Below, piece after piece: positions 53,048-63,187 of a DNA stretch of 64,000 nt. Location of the stretch: NCBI GenBank assembly GCA_038206395.1, contig JBBRAX010000032.1, positions 22,056-86,055 of the forward strand, in the 5' to 3' direction. The DNA is from JAGSPQ01 sp038206395 (GTDB lineage Bacteria; Myxococcota; Myxococcia; Myxococcales; Myxococcaceae). The notes beneath the pieces were generated by a model. The model was not told the origin of the DNA. It was given only the letters and a program-made list of their open reading frames with translations, and ran no database searches. Both the position numbers and the translations under genes were made by a program. Numbering within the stretch: position 1 is the stretch's first letter; every line of letters starts with the position of its first letter.

Positions 53048-54622
53048 TCACTTCACCTTCACGTCGTCGAAGCCTTTGGGCGCGGCCGGGCGGGCAGCGG
53101 CGGGGTCGACCTCGCCACCAATGACCGCGAACGGGCTCGCCTCTTTCACCTTCGCCTTCGGCTTCACGTCCAGCGCCGCGAGCTCGGTAGGAGACAGCAG
53201 CGCGAGCACCGGCTTGGTGTCTTCCGTCTGCTTCACGGCGAAGCCTTCTTTCGCGGCCTCGGCGATCAGCTTCTTCGCGTCGGCCTTCTTGCCCTTCTTC
53301 TCGGCAATCATCGCGAGGTTCACCTTCGCGCGCGCGCGGGTGCGCCATTCGGCCGGGTCCTTCGCGAGGGTCACCGCGCGCGCCAGCAGCGTCTGCGCTT
53401 CATCGAGGTCGCCCTTCAAGAGCTTCGCGTAGCCAAGGCGCAGCACGGTTTCTCCGCGCGCCGTAGGCAGGGCCGCCATCGGCTCGAGCACCTTGATCGC
53501 CTTGTCGAGCTGGTTCGAGTCGACGTAGCGGCTCGCGAGCTCGAGGTTCAAGTCGACGCTCTCGGGGTCGTAGGCCAGCGCCTTTTCCGCGTAGGTCGCG
53601 GCCTCCGCCGACTTGCCGAGCCGCGACAACGTGTAGGCGAGGCGCGAGATGAGGAAGGGGTTGTTCGGCGTGACGGCGGCGTAGTCCTGCCAGGCCTTCG
53701 CGGCTTCGGCGTGCTTGCCTTCGGCGTTGTAGAGCTCGGCGAGGTAGCCGCGCGCGAGCAGGAAGGCGGGCTCTTTGGCGATCGCTTCCTTGAGCACCGC
53801 CTCGCCGGCCTCGGACGACTGGTAGCGGGTGACGAGCCAGAAGCGGGCGAGCGTCGCGTTGGGCAGGTGCCTCGGCGGCGTGCCGCGCAGCGCCTCGGCC
53901 TGGGTCAGCGATGCGACGGCGCGCACGTCGTCGCCCGAGATGGCGGCGGCCAGCGCGAGCGCGGCCCACGCTTCAGAAAGCTTCGGAGCGGCCTTCACCG
54001 CCGCCCCGCATCGCCCCACCGCTTTCTTCAGCTCGGCCTCATTGAGCAGCGTCGGGTTCTCGACGCCAATGGGCTGTTTGCCGAGCAGCGCCTCGCAGGC
54101 GACCCAGTCTCTCACCGCGGCGTCGGAGGCGTCGATGGCGGCGGCCTTCGGTGCCTCGGCTTTGCCCGTCTTCGCGAGCGCGGCGGCGAGGGCGGCGGAT
54201 CCATTCGAGACGGCCGAGGCCTCACCCTTCGCGAGCGTGACGGTCGTGGTCTCGGCAGTGGGGTCGCCGACGGAAGCGGTGTTGATCTCCAGCGTCCAGC
54301 CGTCCTTCGAAGGCGCGAGCTTCGAGTAGACGTAGAGCTTCACGCCGAGGCGCTGGGCGGCTTCCCGCGCCACGTTGTGGTCGGCGAGCTGGTCGGGCGC
54401 GACGCGGTGGCGCGTGGACATTGCGGCGATCTGCCGCGCGTTGACGACCGAGAACCTTCCAGTGCCGGCGAGCAGCGCGCTCGCGTTCGTCGCGATGGTG
54501 CGGGCCAGACCGTCGGGCGCCTTTTTGTCGACGACGGGCGAAAACACGGCGACCGGAATCAGCTCGGCGGCGAGAGCGAGGCAAGGCAACAACAGACACG
54601 TCGTCAGCAGGAGACGTTTCAT
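53048..54622 (-). CDS. Secreted TPR-repeat protein
   Basis: 524 aa. It has a signal peptide (MKRLLLTTCLLLPCLALAA). Residues 20-160 form an alpha/beta domain similar to the TolB/CsgG-like N-terminal parts of myxobacterial TPR proteins (LIPVAVFSPVVDKK, then GLARTIATNAS). Several TPR units follow from about residue 190 (EAWAALALAAAISGDDVRAV, ISRLAYTLSRLGKSAEAATY, NLELASRYVDSNQLDKAIKV). The final Pro/Ala/Lys tail is variable. It probably works in the periplasm. It lies upstream of the bio operator on the same strand, with 78 bp in between. Confidence 0.85.
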   Translation of the reverse strand: MKRLLLTTCLLLPCLALAAELIPVAVFSPVVDKKAPDGLARTIATNASALLAGTGRFSVVNARQIAAMSTRHRVAPDQLADHNVAREAAQRLGVKLYVYSKLAPSKDGWTLEINTASVGDPTAETTTVTLAKGEASAVSNGSAALAAALAKTGKAEAPKAAAIDASDAAVRDWVACEALLGKQPIGVENPTLLNEAELKKAVGRCGAAVKAAPKLSEAWAALALAAAISGDDVRAVASLTQAEALRGTPPRHLPNATLARFWLVTRYQSSEAGEAVLKEAIAKEPAFLLARGYLAELYNAEGKHAEAAKAWQDYAAVTPNNPFLISRLAYTLSRLGKSAEAATYAEKALAYDPESVDLNLELASRYVDSNQLDKAIKVLEPMAALPTARGETVLRLGYAKLLKGDLDEAQTLLARAVTLAKDPAEWRTRARAKVNLAMIAEKKGKKADAKKLIAEAAKEGFAVKQTEDTKPVLALLSPTELAALDVKPKAKVKEASPFAVIGGEVDPAAARPAAPKGFDDVKVK

Positions 54623-54631
54623 GTTGTGACC

Positions 54632-54940
54632 TTACGTCCAGCTTGGGTTCAGCAGCACCCACTGAATGCCTTCTGCGCCCTGGCTGATCGCGCCATTCTT
54701 TTGACGCTCGGGCGACGGCAGCAGCTTCATCCAACGCAGCGTGCCTTTCACCTTCACCGTTTGTTTCAGCTTCGCCGCGGGCCAGGCCTCGATGCCGCGC
54801 AGATAGATGGGGTTGTTGTCGACGAGGAGAATCGCTCCGCCCTTGGCGTCGTGGGCGACGCCCTCGAGCGTTGCCTCTTTTCCTTCGAGTTTTGCGAGGT
54901 CGACCGGAGCGGCGGCGAGCAGCATCAGCGCGAGGAGCAT
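54632..54940 (-). CDS. Small secreted OB-fold-like protein, unknown function
   Basis: 102 aa from ATG 54940. A signal peptide (MLLALMLLAAAPVDLA) is followed by a short beta-rich domain (EATLEGVAHDAKGGAILLV, YLRGIEAWPA, TVKVKGTLRWMKL). The strand order resembles small OB-fold proteins. No ligand motif is visible. It starts 17 bp after the VWA gene stop and ends 9 bp before the TPR start on the same strand, so all three are probably cotranscribed. Confidence 0.7.
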   Translation of the reverse strand: MLLALMLLAAAPVDLAKLEGKEATLEGVAHDAKGGAILLVDNNPIYLRGIEAWPAAKLKQTVKVKGTLRWMKLLPSPERQKNGAISQGAEGIQWVLLNPSWT

Positions 54941-54957
54941 GACCTGGGTTCTAAGCG

Positions 54958-56709
54958 CTACCTGGACGCGACGGGAGCGGCGATCGCCTTTGCCTGACTG
55001 AGCAGGGCGAGCAGCTCTTCGCGTTCGTGGTTCCCTTTGGGTGTGGCGCTGCGGGCGAGCTCTTGAACGAGCGCGTAGCTCCAGCCTTTCGCGTGCGGGC
55101 TGCGGCGGAAGATTTCTGCAGCGCCCATCACCGCGGTGGCGAAACGGAAGTCGGCGGGCGCGTCGTCGAAGCGCTGCACGAGTGCCTCGGCGGGGAAGGG
55201 AAAAGCCTTCTCGGTGGCGTCGACCCCGCGCGGCGGCTTGGCGCGAATACGAACCGTGACGAGCCCAGCGCCGGCGCCTTCTTTCAGCTCGAGCTCGTAG
55301 AGCGCAGTGACGCGGTGGCCGGCTCCGATTTCGCCCGCGTCGACTTTGTCGTTGCGGAAGTCGCGATCGGCGATGTCGCGGTTCTCGTAGCCGATGAGCC
55401 GGTACGCCTTCACCTGCGCGGGATCGAAGTCGACCTGCAGCTTCACGTCCTGGGCGATGACCTCGAGCGTGCCGCCCAGCTGCTCGACGAAGATGCGCTT
55501 CGCCTCGAACAGCGAGTCGCAATAGTAGTGGTTGCCATTTCCCTTGTTGGCGAACTGTTCCATGCGGTCGTCCTTGTAGTTGCCCATGCCGAAGCCGACG
55601 GTGGTGACGGTGACGCCTTCCTTCACCTTGCCGGCGATCATCGCGTGCAGCGCTTCTTGCGAAGTGCGGCCGACGTTCGCGTCCCCGTCAGAGAGAATGA
55701 TGACGCGCGACAGCGACTGAGAGTCGAGCGTCTTCGCCGCCTGCTGGTAGGCGAGCTCGATGCCTGAAGCCATCGCGGTAGAGCCGCCGGCGCCGAGCGC
55801 GGCGATCGCGGCGTGAATCTGGGCCTTCTTCTCCATTCCCGTCGGCGGCAGCACGACGCTGACCTGCCCGGCATAGGTGACGAGCGAAACGGTGTCTCCG
55901 TCGCGCAGCGCATCGACGAGCATTCGCAGCGCGCGCTTGGCCAGAGGCAGCTTGTCGGGCGAAGACATCGAGCCGCTGACGTCGACGAGGAAGGTGAGGT
56001 GGGCGAGCTTCCTTTCGTGCACGGCGAGCTGCTTGCCCTGCAGGCCGACGCGCAGCAGGTGCTTCCCGCGCGAGAAGGGCGAAGGCGCTGCGTTCAGCGT
56101 CACTGACAGCGGGCCACCTTCGGGGGCGGGGTACGTGTACTTGAAGTAGTTGAGCCACTCTTCGACCCGCACCGACTCGGGCGGAGGCAGCGCGCCGTCG
56201 AGAAGCTTGCGGCGCGCGACGGTGTAGCTCGCGGTGTCGACGTCGGCGGCGAAGGTCGACAGGTGGTCGGCCGCGGTCTGCGTCCACGCGTTCACGCCGT
56301 ACGCGCCGTAGGACTCGGAAGTGCCGGTGTCGCCCCGGAGTCCCGAGCCCTTCCCAAAGGCGTAAGCGACTGCGCCCCTGCTGACCGCGCCTCGGCCGGA
56401 GCCGATGCTGATGCCCGCAGCCGTGCCGCCGCCTCCGACACCGGCGCCTTTCGTGCCCAGGCCGCCAATTCCAGTCGCGTTGCCGTTCGCGCTGCCGAGG
56501 ACCTTGAGAAGGCCTGCGCTTTGCCCCGTGACGACCGTCGGCTTCTGTGCGGGCTCGCCGACGGGCGGCCGCGAGACGGACGCGACTTCGCGCTTTTCTT
56601 CTTTCGCCCTGGGCACAGCGACCTGCACCGCGACCTGCGGAGGCGGAGACGACGGTTGGCAGGCCACGACGGTGCAAAGCACCGCCAGGGCCGCAGAGAA
56701 GCGGGCCAT
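54958..56709 (-). CDS. VWA-domain lipoprotein (YfbK-like)
   Basis: 583 aa from ATG 56709. The lipobox is VLCTVVAC, and GAGG is the upstream Shine-Dalgarno. The mature N-terminus is Pro-rich, then Gly-rich. A von Willebrand N-terminal block (STFAADVDTASYTVARRKL, SVRVEEWLNYFKY) precedes the VWA domain with a complete metal site LVDVSGSMSS. A DUF3520-type C-terminal region (LKLQVDFDPAQVKAYRLIGYE is its hallmark area) and a helical tail complete it. YfbK-type proteins are outer-surface lipoproteins with unknown ligands. It leads the VWA, small secreted, TPR transcription unit. Confidence 0.9.
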   Translation of the reverse strand: MARFSAALAVLCTVVACQPSSPPPQVAVQVAVPRAKEEKREVASVSRPPVGEPAQKPTVVTGQSAGLLKVLGSANGNATGIGGLGTKGAGVGGGGTAAGISIGSGRGAVSRGAVAYAFGKGSGLRGDTGTSESYGAYGVNAWTQTAADHLSTFAADVDTASYTVARRKLLDGALPPPESVRVEEWLNYFKYTYPAPEGGPLSVTLNAAPSPFSRGKHLLRVGLQGKQLAVHERKLAHLTFLVDVSGSMSSPDKLPLAKRALRMLVDALRDGDTVSLVTYAGQVSVVLPPTGMEKKAQIHAAIAALGAGGSTAMASGIELAYQQAAKTLDSQSLSRVIILSDGDANVGRTSQEALHAMIAGKVKEGVTVTTVGFGMGNYKDDRMEQFANKGNGNHYYCDSLFEAKRIFVEQLGGTLEVIAQDVKLQVDFDPAQVKAYRLIGYENRDIADRDFRNDKVDAGEIGAGHRVTALYELELKEGAGAGLVTVRIRAKPPRGVDATEKAFPFPAEALVQRFDDAPADFRFATAVMGAAEIFRRSPHAKGWSYALVQELARSATPKGNHEREELLALLSQAKAIAAPVASR

Positions 56710-56876
56710 GAGAAACCTCGAAGTGGAAAGGGGAGACGGCGAACAGACATCGCCTCGCGCGCGCAGGTTCCGCGCCCCCATACGGGCGACCCACCAGCCC
56801 GAGACCTGGGCGCTGGCGCGAGACTTCAGTCAACGCGCGCTGACGGGGTTCGACGCGCTGAAGGCGCTGGAGGTGC

Positions 56877-57794
56877 TCAGCGTTGCGGGCAGGCCGGGAT
56901 GAGGTCGACGCCGCCGAAGAACTCATCGACCACCAGCTTCCAGGCCTTCGCGTTTTCATCGGGCCCGCACTTGAACGGGGCCAGCGCCTTCTCCTTGTGC
57001 AGGAGCGCGCGGTGCTCGGCGTAGTAACGACGCCCGAGGTCAGCGGCGTACTCCTGCACGCCGTTGTCCGGCATGAAGTCGTAGTACGTGCCGCCGATCA
57101 CCTTGATGCTGTCGGGCGTGTACGGGGTCAAGCACGCCACCTGGGTCCCGCAGCGCGCGACGATGGCGTCGTATACCCCTGAGAGCGCCCGCACCGACCA
57201 GCGCCCGTGCTGCTGATCGTTGAGGTGGAACACCTCGTGGAAGAGGGTGCTGCGCACCGCCGCCTCTGAGGTGAAGAGCGAGCCGTTCACGTTGTACGAG
57301 ACCGACCACGCGATGGCGAAGGCCGAAGGCGTGCGCCGCTTCACGGACTCGAAGAAGCGGAACTCGAGCGGCGACCAGCGGTACCGCGGCGTGCCCCCCA
57401 GGGCCTTGAAGAAGGCGTCGAAGTCCTCGAGCGCGCCCGCGGCCCAGGCGAGGTGCTTGCGGTGCACTCCGACCGGGAGCCGGGGCACCAGGTGCAGTTG
57501 GCCGCGGTAGGCCCCGTCGAAGTCCTGCTCCGGGAGGATTCCCACCACCGTGCCGCTGTGGGCGTAGAGGTCGAGGGCGAGCTTCGCGGCGGCTGAGTCC
57601 TGGTCGTAGCGCACCGCGAGCAGACAGCGGATCTGCGCGTCTTCTGCGCCGCTGTCACACGGCGCAGGTGGCGGCTGCGCGAGGAAGAGGATGTCCTGGG
57701 CGCGTGCGCGGGTGAGGGCCGGGCCTGCCTCTTGCGCGAGGGACCTCGCGGCGAGCAGCACCAGCACCACCAACAGTCCAGAGCGCACAGCCAC
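56877..57794 (-). CDS. Secreted HExxH zincin metalloprotease-like protein
   Basis: 305 aa from GTG 57794; GTG 57788 is equally possible, and the longer frame to 58214 reads into the next gene. A signal peptide (VVLVLLAARSLAQ) is followed by an N-terminal region with a Cys pair, then the zincin core TLFHEVFHLND (HExxH). A downstream VQEYAADLGRRYY supplies a possible third Glu ligand. It differs from the named peptidase families I can recall. It is secreted, so the target may be envelope or extracellular protein. Confidence 0.75.
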   Translation of the reverse strand: MAVRSGLLVVLVLLAARSLAQEAGPALTRARAQDILFLAQPPPAPCDSGAEDAQIRCLLAVRYDQDSAAAKLALDLYAHSGTVVGILPEQDFDGAYRGQLHLVPRLPVGVHRKHLAWAAGALEDFDAFFKALGGTPRYRWSPLEFRFFESVKRRTPSAFAIAWSVSYNVNGSLFTSEAAVRSTLFHEVFHLNDQQHGRWSVRALSGVYDAIVARCGTQVACLTPYTPDSIKVIGGTYYDFMPDNGVQEYAADLGRRYYAEHRALLHKEKALAPFKCGPDENAKAWKLVVDEFFGGVDLIPACPQR

Positions 57795-57934
57795 GCAGCG
57801 TAGCCCTGCCCCACCCTTTTCTGCCCGCCCTCGTGCAGCTCGTCGGCCAGGGGCTCGCCGCGGTCGTTCGACGCCCGCCGCAAGGCTGAGCTGCCACGCG
57901 ATCCGGACGGCGAAGAGACCGGCGCGCGGTACGC

Positions 57935-59632
57935 CTACGCCATGAACTGGCCGGGCACCGACGGGTCCAGCGGATCCAGGTTCTCGCGGGCGCAGAACTG
58001 CAGGTAGTCGGTGAGCACGTCGAGCCCGTTGCCCAGGTGCTCGAGCGTCTCTTTGCCGTCGAGCTCGAACCACACTGCCGCGTGCCCCGCGGCCAGGGGT
58101 TCGGCTGAGAGCAGTCCGAGCGCGGACACGAACGCTTCTTTCCGCTTCGTGTTCACTCCGCCGAAGAGCCCTTTTTCCTTCAGCTGCGCCGCCATGTAGA
58201 GCTTCGTCAGGCACGCGAAGGTCCGCGCCTCGGGCACAGTGTTGAAGCGGCGAGGCACTGCGTCGAGCCAGGTGTTCAGCTTCTTTCTTTCAGCGCGGCC
58301 CTCGGCCGACAGCGCCCGCCTGTCCATCCGCGGCGCATCGGCGTTCGGCAGCAGGCCCAGCGCTTCTTCCGTGTGGCGCCAGAACGTCTGCGTCGCGTCG
58401 TCGGGCTCGTAGTCGCCGAGCTCGACGTCCAGCGACGGGCGGCTGGGCCGCGGCGCAGGGGGAGGAGGAAGAGGCACCTCTTCGACCAGGTCCTGCAGGT
58501 CGATGATGCCCGACTCGTTGGAAGGCGGCGGCGGAGGCCCCGGCGGTGGGCGCGGCGCGGTCACGTCGGCGTCCGGCACCTGGTACGCCTGAATGCTCCC
58601 CGGCGCGGGAGTGAAGTTCGACGGCGGAGGCGGCGGGCCGCTGGGCAGCGGCTCGAGCACTTCTTCGAGGACCTCTTCGATCACCGCCGGAGCGACCGAC
58701 GGAATCGACAGCGACGACACCGGCCGGCTGGGCTCCTGCAGCCAGAGGTCGAACACGCCCGACGAGCCGGGAATCGACGGCGGCGGCGCGGGCGGGGGCG
58801 CCGTCAAATCGATGTTCTCGACCAGCGGCGCGGCTTCCGGCTCGGTCGGTTCGGCGACCCCGGGGTCGCGCTTCGGCGCCGGGCCGATGAACGTGACCGC
58901 AAACGGCTCTTCTTCTACTTCGGGCAGCGGCGTCGCCTTCGGCACGCCATGCACGGGCGTGATGTCGGGCGGCGGCGGAACCGGCGCCCGCGCGACCGCA
59001 TCGGCCCCGCCTGGATCCGTCTTCAGGTTCGAGCGCAGCTTTCGTTCTTGCTCGGCCTCGAGCGCCTCGAAGAACTCGTCGAGGTACGGGACGAGCTCCT
59101 TCCACAGGTGCTGAAGGCCTGGGTCATCACCCACCAGCTCGTCGGCGGTTTCTTTCGAGTGGTAGGCCTCATGAACCAGGTTCGCGCGCCGGGCGAACTC
59201 TGCGCGCGAGGCGTCGACGAAGAGCCGCGCGAGCTCGAGGTGGTACAGGCACGCGGCAAACTCGACCCGCCGGTTTCCAGCGGGCACCAGCCCTTCGATG
59301 GTGACCTGCAGCAGTGCCGCATCGGTGCGCGCTTCCCAGCAGGCATCCAGCGCCTTCTTGAAGCGCTTCATCTCGAAAGAGACGAGCAGCGCCGAAGCAT
59401 GTGCCCACAGCGGCCCGAGCGCGGGGTGGGAATCGGCCAGCGCGTCGCCGGTGCGTTCGCGCCAGAAGACGAGCAGCTGGTCGGCCACCTCGAGCAGCTG
59501 CAGCCGCGCGTCGGGATCTCCGCGGCGCGCGCGCTCGAGGTCGAACAGCGCGGTCGCGAACTGCGCCGTTTCTTCCGGGTGCTGGCGCAGCTGGCCCACT
59601 TCGTCGCGCAGCAGACTCAAGTCTTCGAGCAC
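57935..59632 (-). CDS. Large proline-rich protein with helical ends, unknown function
   Basis: 565 aa, GTG start, no signal peptide. The first 200 residues are helical (LLEVADQLLVFWRER, WEARTDAALLQVTIEG, YLDEFFEALEAEQERK). The middle (about 210-400) is acidic and Pro-rich with runs such as APPPAPPPSIP and GPPPPPSNFTP. The final 150 residues are helical again (EEALGLLPNADAPRMDRRAL, EKGLFGGVNTKRKEAFVSAL). The pattern suggests a cytoplasmic scaffold with a flexible linker. I do not recognise it. It stands between the zincin gene and a Cys-rich lipoprotein gene. Confidence 0.7.
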   Translation of the reverse strand: MLEDLSLLRDEVGQLRQHPEETAQFATALFDLERARRGDPDARLQLLEVADQLLVFWRERTGDALADSHPALGPLWAHASALLVSFEMKRFKKALDACWEARTDAALLQVTIEGLVPAGNRRVEFAACLYHLELARLFVDASRAEFARRANLVHEAYHSKETADELVGDDPGLQHLWKELVPYLDEFFEALEAEQERKLRSNLKTDPGGADAVARAPVPPPPDITPVHGVPKATPLPEVEEEPFAVTFIGPAPKRDPGVAEPTEPEAAPLVENIDLTAPPPAPPPSIPGSSGVFDLWLQEPSRPVSSLSIPSVAPAVIEEVLEEVLEPLPSGPPPPPSNFTPAPGSIQAYQVPDADVTAPRPPPGPPPPPSNESGIIDLQDLVEEVPLPPPPAPRPSRPSLDVELGDYEPDDATQTFWRHTEEALGLLPNADAPRMDRRALSAEGRAERKKLNTWLDAVPRRFNTVPEARTFACLTKLYMAAQLKEKGLFGGVNTKRKEAFVSALGLLSAEPLAAGHAAVWFELDGKETLEHLGNGLDVLTDYLQFCARENLDPLDPSVPGQFMA

Positions 59633-59720
59633 GGCGGCGCACCGGGCGATGCCTTCGGCGACGGTGGACGAAGTCTGGATAGACAGAGGGGAGCTCAGGC
59701 GCGGCGAAGAATGCGATGGA

Positions 59721-61214
59721 TCAAAGGCAACTGTCTACGCACGCCTTGCCCCCGTCGGCCGGCAGGCAACGGCCGCCCTGGCACTCGAAGTTGTTCGCGC
59801 ACGCAGCGCCTTTGACGAGCGACGGCGAGCAGGCGCCCTGGGCAGCTCCGGCGTCGGCGCGGCAGTACTGGCCGGGAGCGCAGGGCAGGGTGACGTCGGC
59901 GCAGACTTCGCCCTGCGCGCGGGCGGCGACGCAGGTGGGCGCGCCGGGCGTGAGCTCCTGCGTGCAGCTGAGCAGCTGCCGGCAGCGGCCGTTGTCGGCG
60001 CCGCAGCCCTGGCCTTCGAGGCGAAGCGCGACGCACTTGCCCATCGGCGTGCACTCGAAGCCGGGCAGGCACATCGAGTAGCCCATTTCTTCCCAGCACT
60101 CGCCGCCGGCGCCCTGCTGGCTCAAGCAGTTGCCGTCGCGAACCGAGATGCCGCCGTCGCTGCTCAGCGGGCCGGCGCAGGTGCAGTACGCGCCGACGGG
60201 GCACTGGTTGTACGCGTCGCACTCGGCCGACAGCGGGCGGGAGTGGGGCTGCGCGGTGAGGCACTTGAGGCCCAAACAGGTGGCGCCCGCGCCCTGGCAG
60301 CCGTCGTCGTACTGCTCGTTGGTGCACGCGCCGTTCAGCGGGATGCGGGTGGCGCAGGTGCCAGGGGTGGTGAAGTCTTCGGCGGTGATGCGCAGGCGCT
60401 TGCAGTACGCGCTGGCGCCGCAGTCGGTCGCGGTGGCGCAGGGGCTGCCCAGCGCAATCGGCCCACACTTCGGAGTGCCCCCGTCCAGCGGGAGGAAGTT
60501 CACGCAGGTCGCGCGGCCGGCGCACTCGAGCGCTGAGAGACAGGCACCGCCGGGCCCCTTCAGCGGCTCGCAGGTGACGGGGCCGCCGTCGGTGGAGATG
60601 AGCGGGCAAAAACCGACGGTGGGGTTGCACGAGTCGGGCTGGGTGCAGGCGGCGCCCTGGGCGAAGTGCGCGGTGCACGCGCGGCAGGTGGCGCCCGAGC
60701 CGAAGTTTGCGGGGCAGAAGCCATCGGTGCACGTGGTGGAGTCGCAGGGCGTGCCGATGCGGCCGGCGACTTCGAACACCGAGTCGAGACAGTCGTAGAG
60801 GTCTTCGGGGCCGCCGTAGCAGTTCGAGTTGTAGCCGGACGAGATGCACCGGGTGGCGAGCACGGCGTCGAACGCGAGCGCGCCCGCATCGGTGGCGCGA
60901 ACCTTCGTGGCGCAGCGGGCCTCGTAGCGGGCGCGGCAGTCGTCGTCCTGCGCGGGGGAAAGCAGCCCGCATGTCTTGAGGTGGTCACACTGCTTGATGG
61001 CCGCGACGCCGCAGAAAGCCGACAAGGTGACGAGGGGACCTGACCCGCCACCGGCCCCCCCGGAACCACCAATGCCGCCCGTACCCCCCGTGCCGCCGCC
61101 GGCCGCGCTGCCGCCTGCCCCGCCACTGCCTCCGCCGCCACCTCCGCTGGTGGAGTTGGAGCAGGACGCGCTGACGACCCAGAGCAGACACAACGACAGG
61201 GTGGAGACCTTCAT
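59721..61214 (-). CDS. Cys-rich repetitive lipoprotein
   Basis: 497 aa from ATG 61214 (61232 is possible). The lipobox VVSASC is followed by a Gly/Ser/Thr linker of about 45 residues. The mature part contains roughly 40 Cys in repeating short modules such as GSPCATATDCGASAYCK, GAACTQPDSC, GGACLSALECAGRATC and GQGCGADNGRCRQLLSC. The spacing resembles the Dickkopf-like/EGF-like modules found in myxobacterial surface lipoproteins. Disulphides would form in the periplasm or outside. The ligand is unknown. It is divergent from a membrane-protein gene with 114 bp between starts. Confidence 0.87.
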   Translation of the reverse strand: MKVSTLSLCLLWVVSASCSNSTSGGGGGGSGGAGGSAAGGGTGGTGGIGGSGGAGGGSGPLVTLSAFCGVAAIKQCDHLKTCGLLSPAQDDDCRARYEARCATKVRATDAGALAFDAVLATRCISSGYNSNCYGGPEDLYDCLDSVFEVAGRIGTPCDSTTCTDGFCPANFGSGATCRACTAHFAQGAACTQPDSCNPTVGFCPLISTDGGPVTCEPLKGPGGACLSALECAGRATCVNFLPLDGGTPKCGPIALGSPCATATDCGASAYCKRLRITAEDFTTPGTCATRIPLNGACTNEQYDDGCQGAGATCLGLKCLTAQPHSRPLSAECDAYNQCPVGAYCTCAGPLSSDGGISVRDGNCLSQQGAGGECWEEMGYSMCLPGFECTPMGKCVALRLEGQGCGADNGRCRQLLSCTQELTPGAPTCVAARAQGEVCADVTLPCAPGQYCRADAGAAQGACSPSLVKGAACANNFECQGGRCLPADGGKACVDSCL

Positions 61215-61328
61215 GGCGGTCCGCACTCTCATCAAACCGGCGCTACACTGCAACGCCTGGAACAGACGAAGCCGCAACAGCGCCAAGCCGAAGAGCTGAC
61301 GCCGGCAAAGGGGTCGGGCGGCATCTCT

Positions 61329-62010
61329 TTGCCCGAGCTGATTCAGCGGGCGCGCAACGCGGTGGGCGAAGAGCGCGCCTGGCTCTGCACGCTGGTGAAC
61401 CGCGCGCTCTCGGCGTTGCCGGCCGCCAGCGACAAGGACAAGCAGGCGCCGCTGTTGCTGCAGATGCTCGACGACGAAGCGCTGCACGACATGGAGGACG
61501 ACAAGAAGGTGCCGTGCCGCGCGGTCGCGGTCGAGGCGCTGCTGAGCATCGGGTACCCGTGGGCGCTGCAGCTGGACCCGGACGACGTTCAGTTCCTGCG
61601 AGAGCACCCGGCCTTCGCGAAATCGAAGCTGCCGGTGGCGCAGGTCTTCAGCGCGTTCGCGGGGGTGACCGCGGTGACCTTCATCGGGCTCAGCCTGGTG
61701 CAGACGCCGATGTGGTGGGTGTACCAGCTGCTGAGGTCTCCGACGGACCTCGCGCTGGCGGCGACGTTGGTGACGACGATGTTGTGCGCGATACCGCTGG
61801 CGCTGGGGCGGAAGTACGTGAAGCCGGCGCGGTGGTTGATGGGGCTTGCGAGCCTTACCTTCGTCGGGCTGTTGGCCGGCGACGCGTTGACCAGCGGGAT
61901 GTCGAGCTGGCACCTGGTGATGGCGACGGTGCCCGCGCTGGGGTTGTTGTCGACGGGAATTCCGCGCGAGCCGGGCGCCCAGAAAGAGCGCCCGGATCCG
62001 ACGTTGCCGA

Positions 62011-62030
<20 letters not shown>
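61329..62030 (+). CDS. Membrane protein with cytoplasmic helical N-terminus, unknown function
   Basis: 233 aa from TTG 61329. The same frame stays open further upstream, but only CTG codons are available there (for example 61257), so the true start is uncertain. The first 115 residues are helical and charged. Four hydrophobic helices follow (FSAFAGVTAVTFIGLSLVQT, LALAATLVTTMLCAIPLALG, WLMGLASLTFVGLLAGDAL, WHLVMATVPALGLLSTGI). The last 20 residues are polar. No family is recognised. The stop overlaps the recA stop by 20 bp (convergent). Confidence 0.72.
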
Positions 62031-63096
<1,066 letters not shown>

Positions 63097-63132
63097 TTCG
63101 TTCCCCTCGGGGGTTTGGACTGCGTCGGGACC

Positions 63133-63149
63133 ACTGAACAACCGTTGAG
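63133..63149 (-). promoter_or_regulatory. LexA-box-like site upstream of recA
   Basis: Read on the minus strand the 17 bases are CTCAACGGTTGTTCAGT. As I remember it, the Myxococcus xanthus LexA box is CTRHAMRYBYGTTCAGS. The two agree at 14 of 17 positions, including the full GTTCAG half. It lies in the 91-bp gap between recA and the divergent open frame at 63188, so it could govern one or both. Confidence 0.55.
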
Positions 63150-63187
63150 TACCACAGCCTGTCCCTTCTAAACCAGAGGGCTGACAT

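Noticed and set aside
51812..54997. Plus-strand frame of 1061 codons opposite bioB and the TPR gene
   Set aside because: It spans three well-supported minus-strand genes and has the Arg/His/Gly-rich composition of an antisense shadow.
56782..56902. Plus-strand peptide ending ALTGFDALKALEVLSVAGRPG in the gap between the VWA and zincin genes
   Set aside because: It looks helical, but the frame begins inside the VWA gene on the other strand, has no own start and overlaps the zincin stop region.
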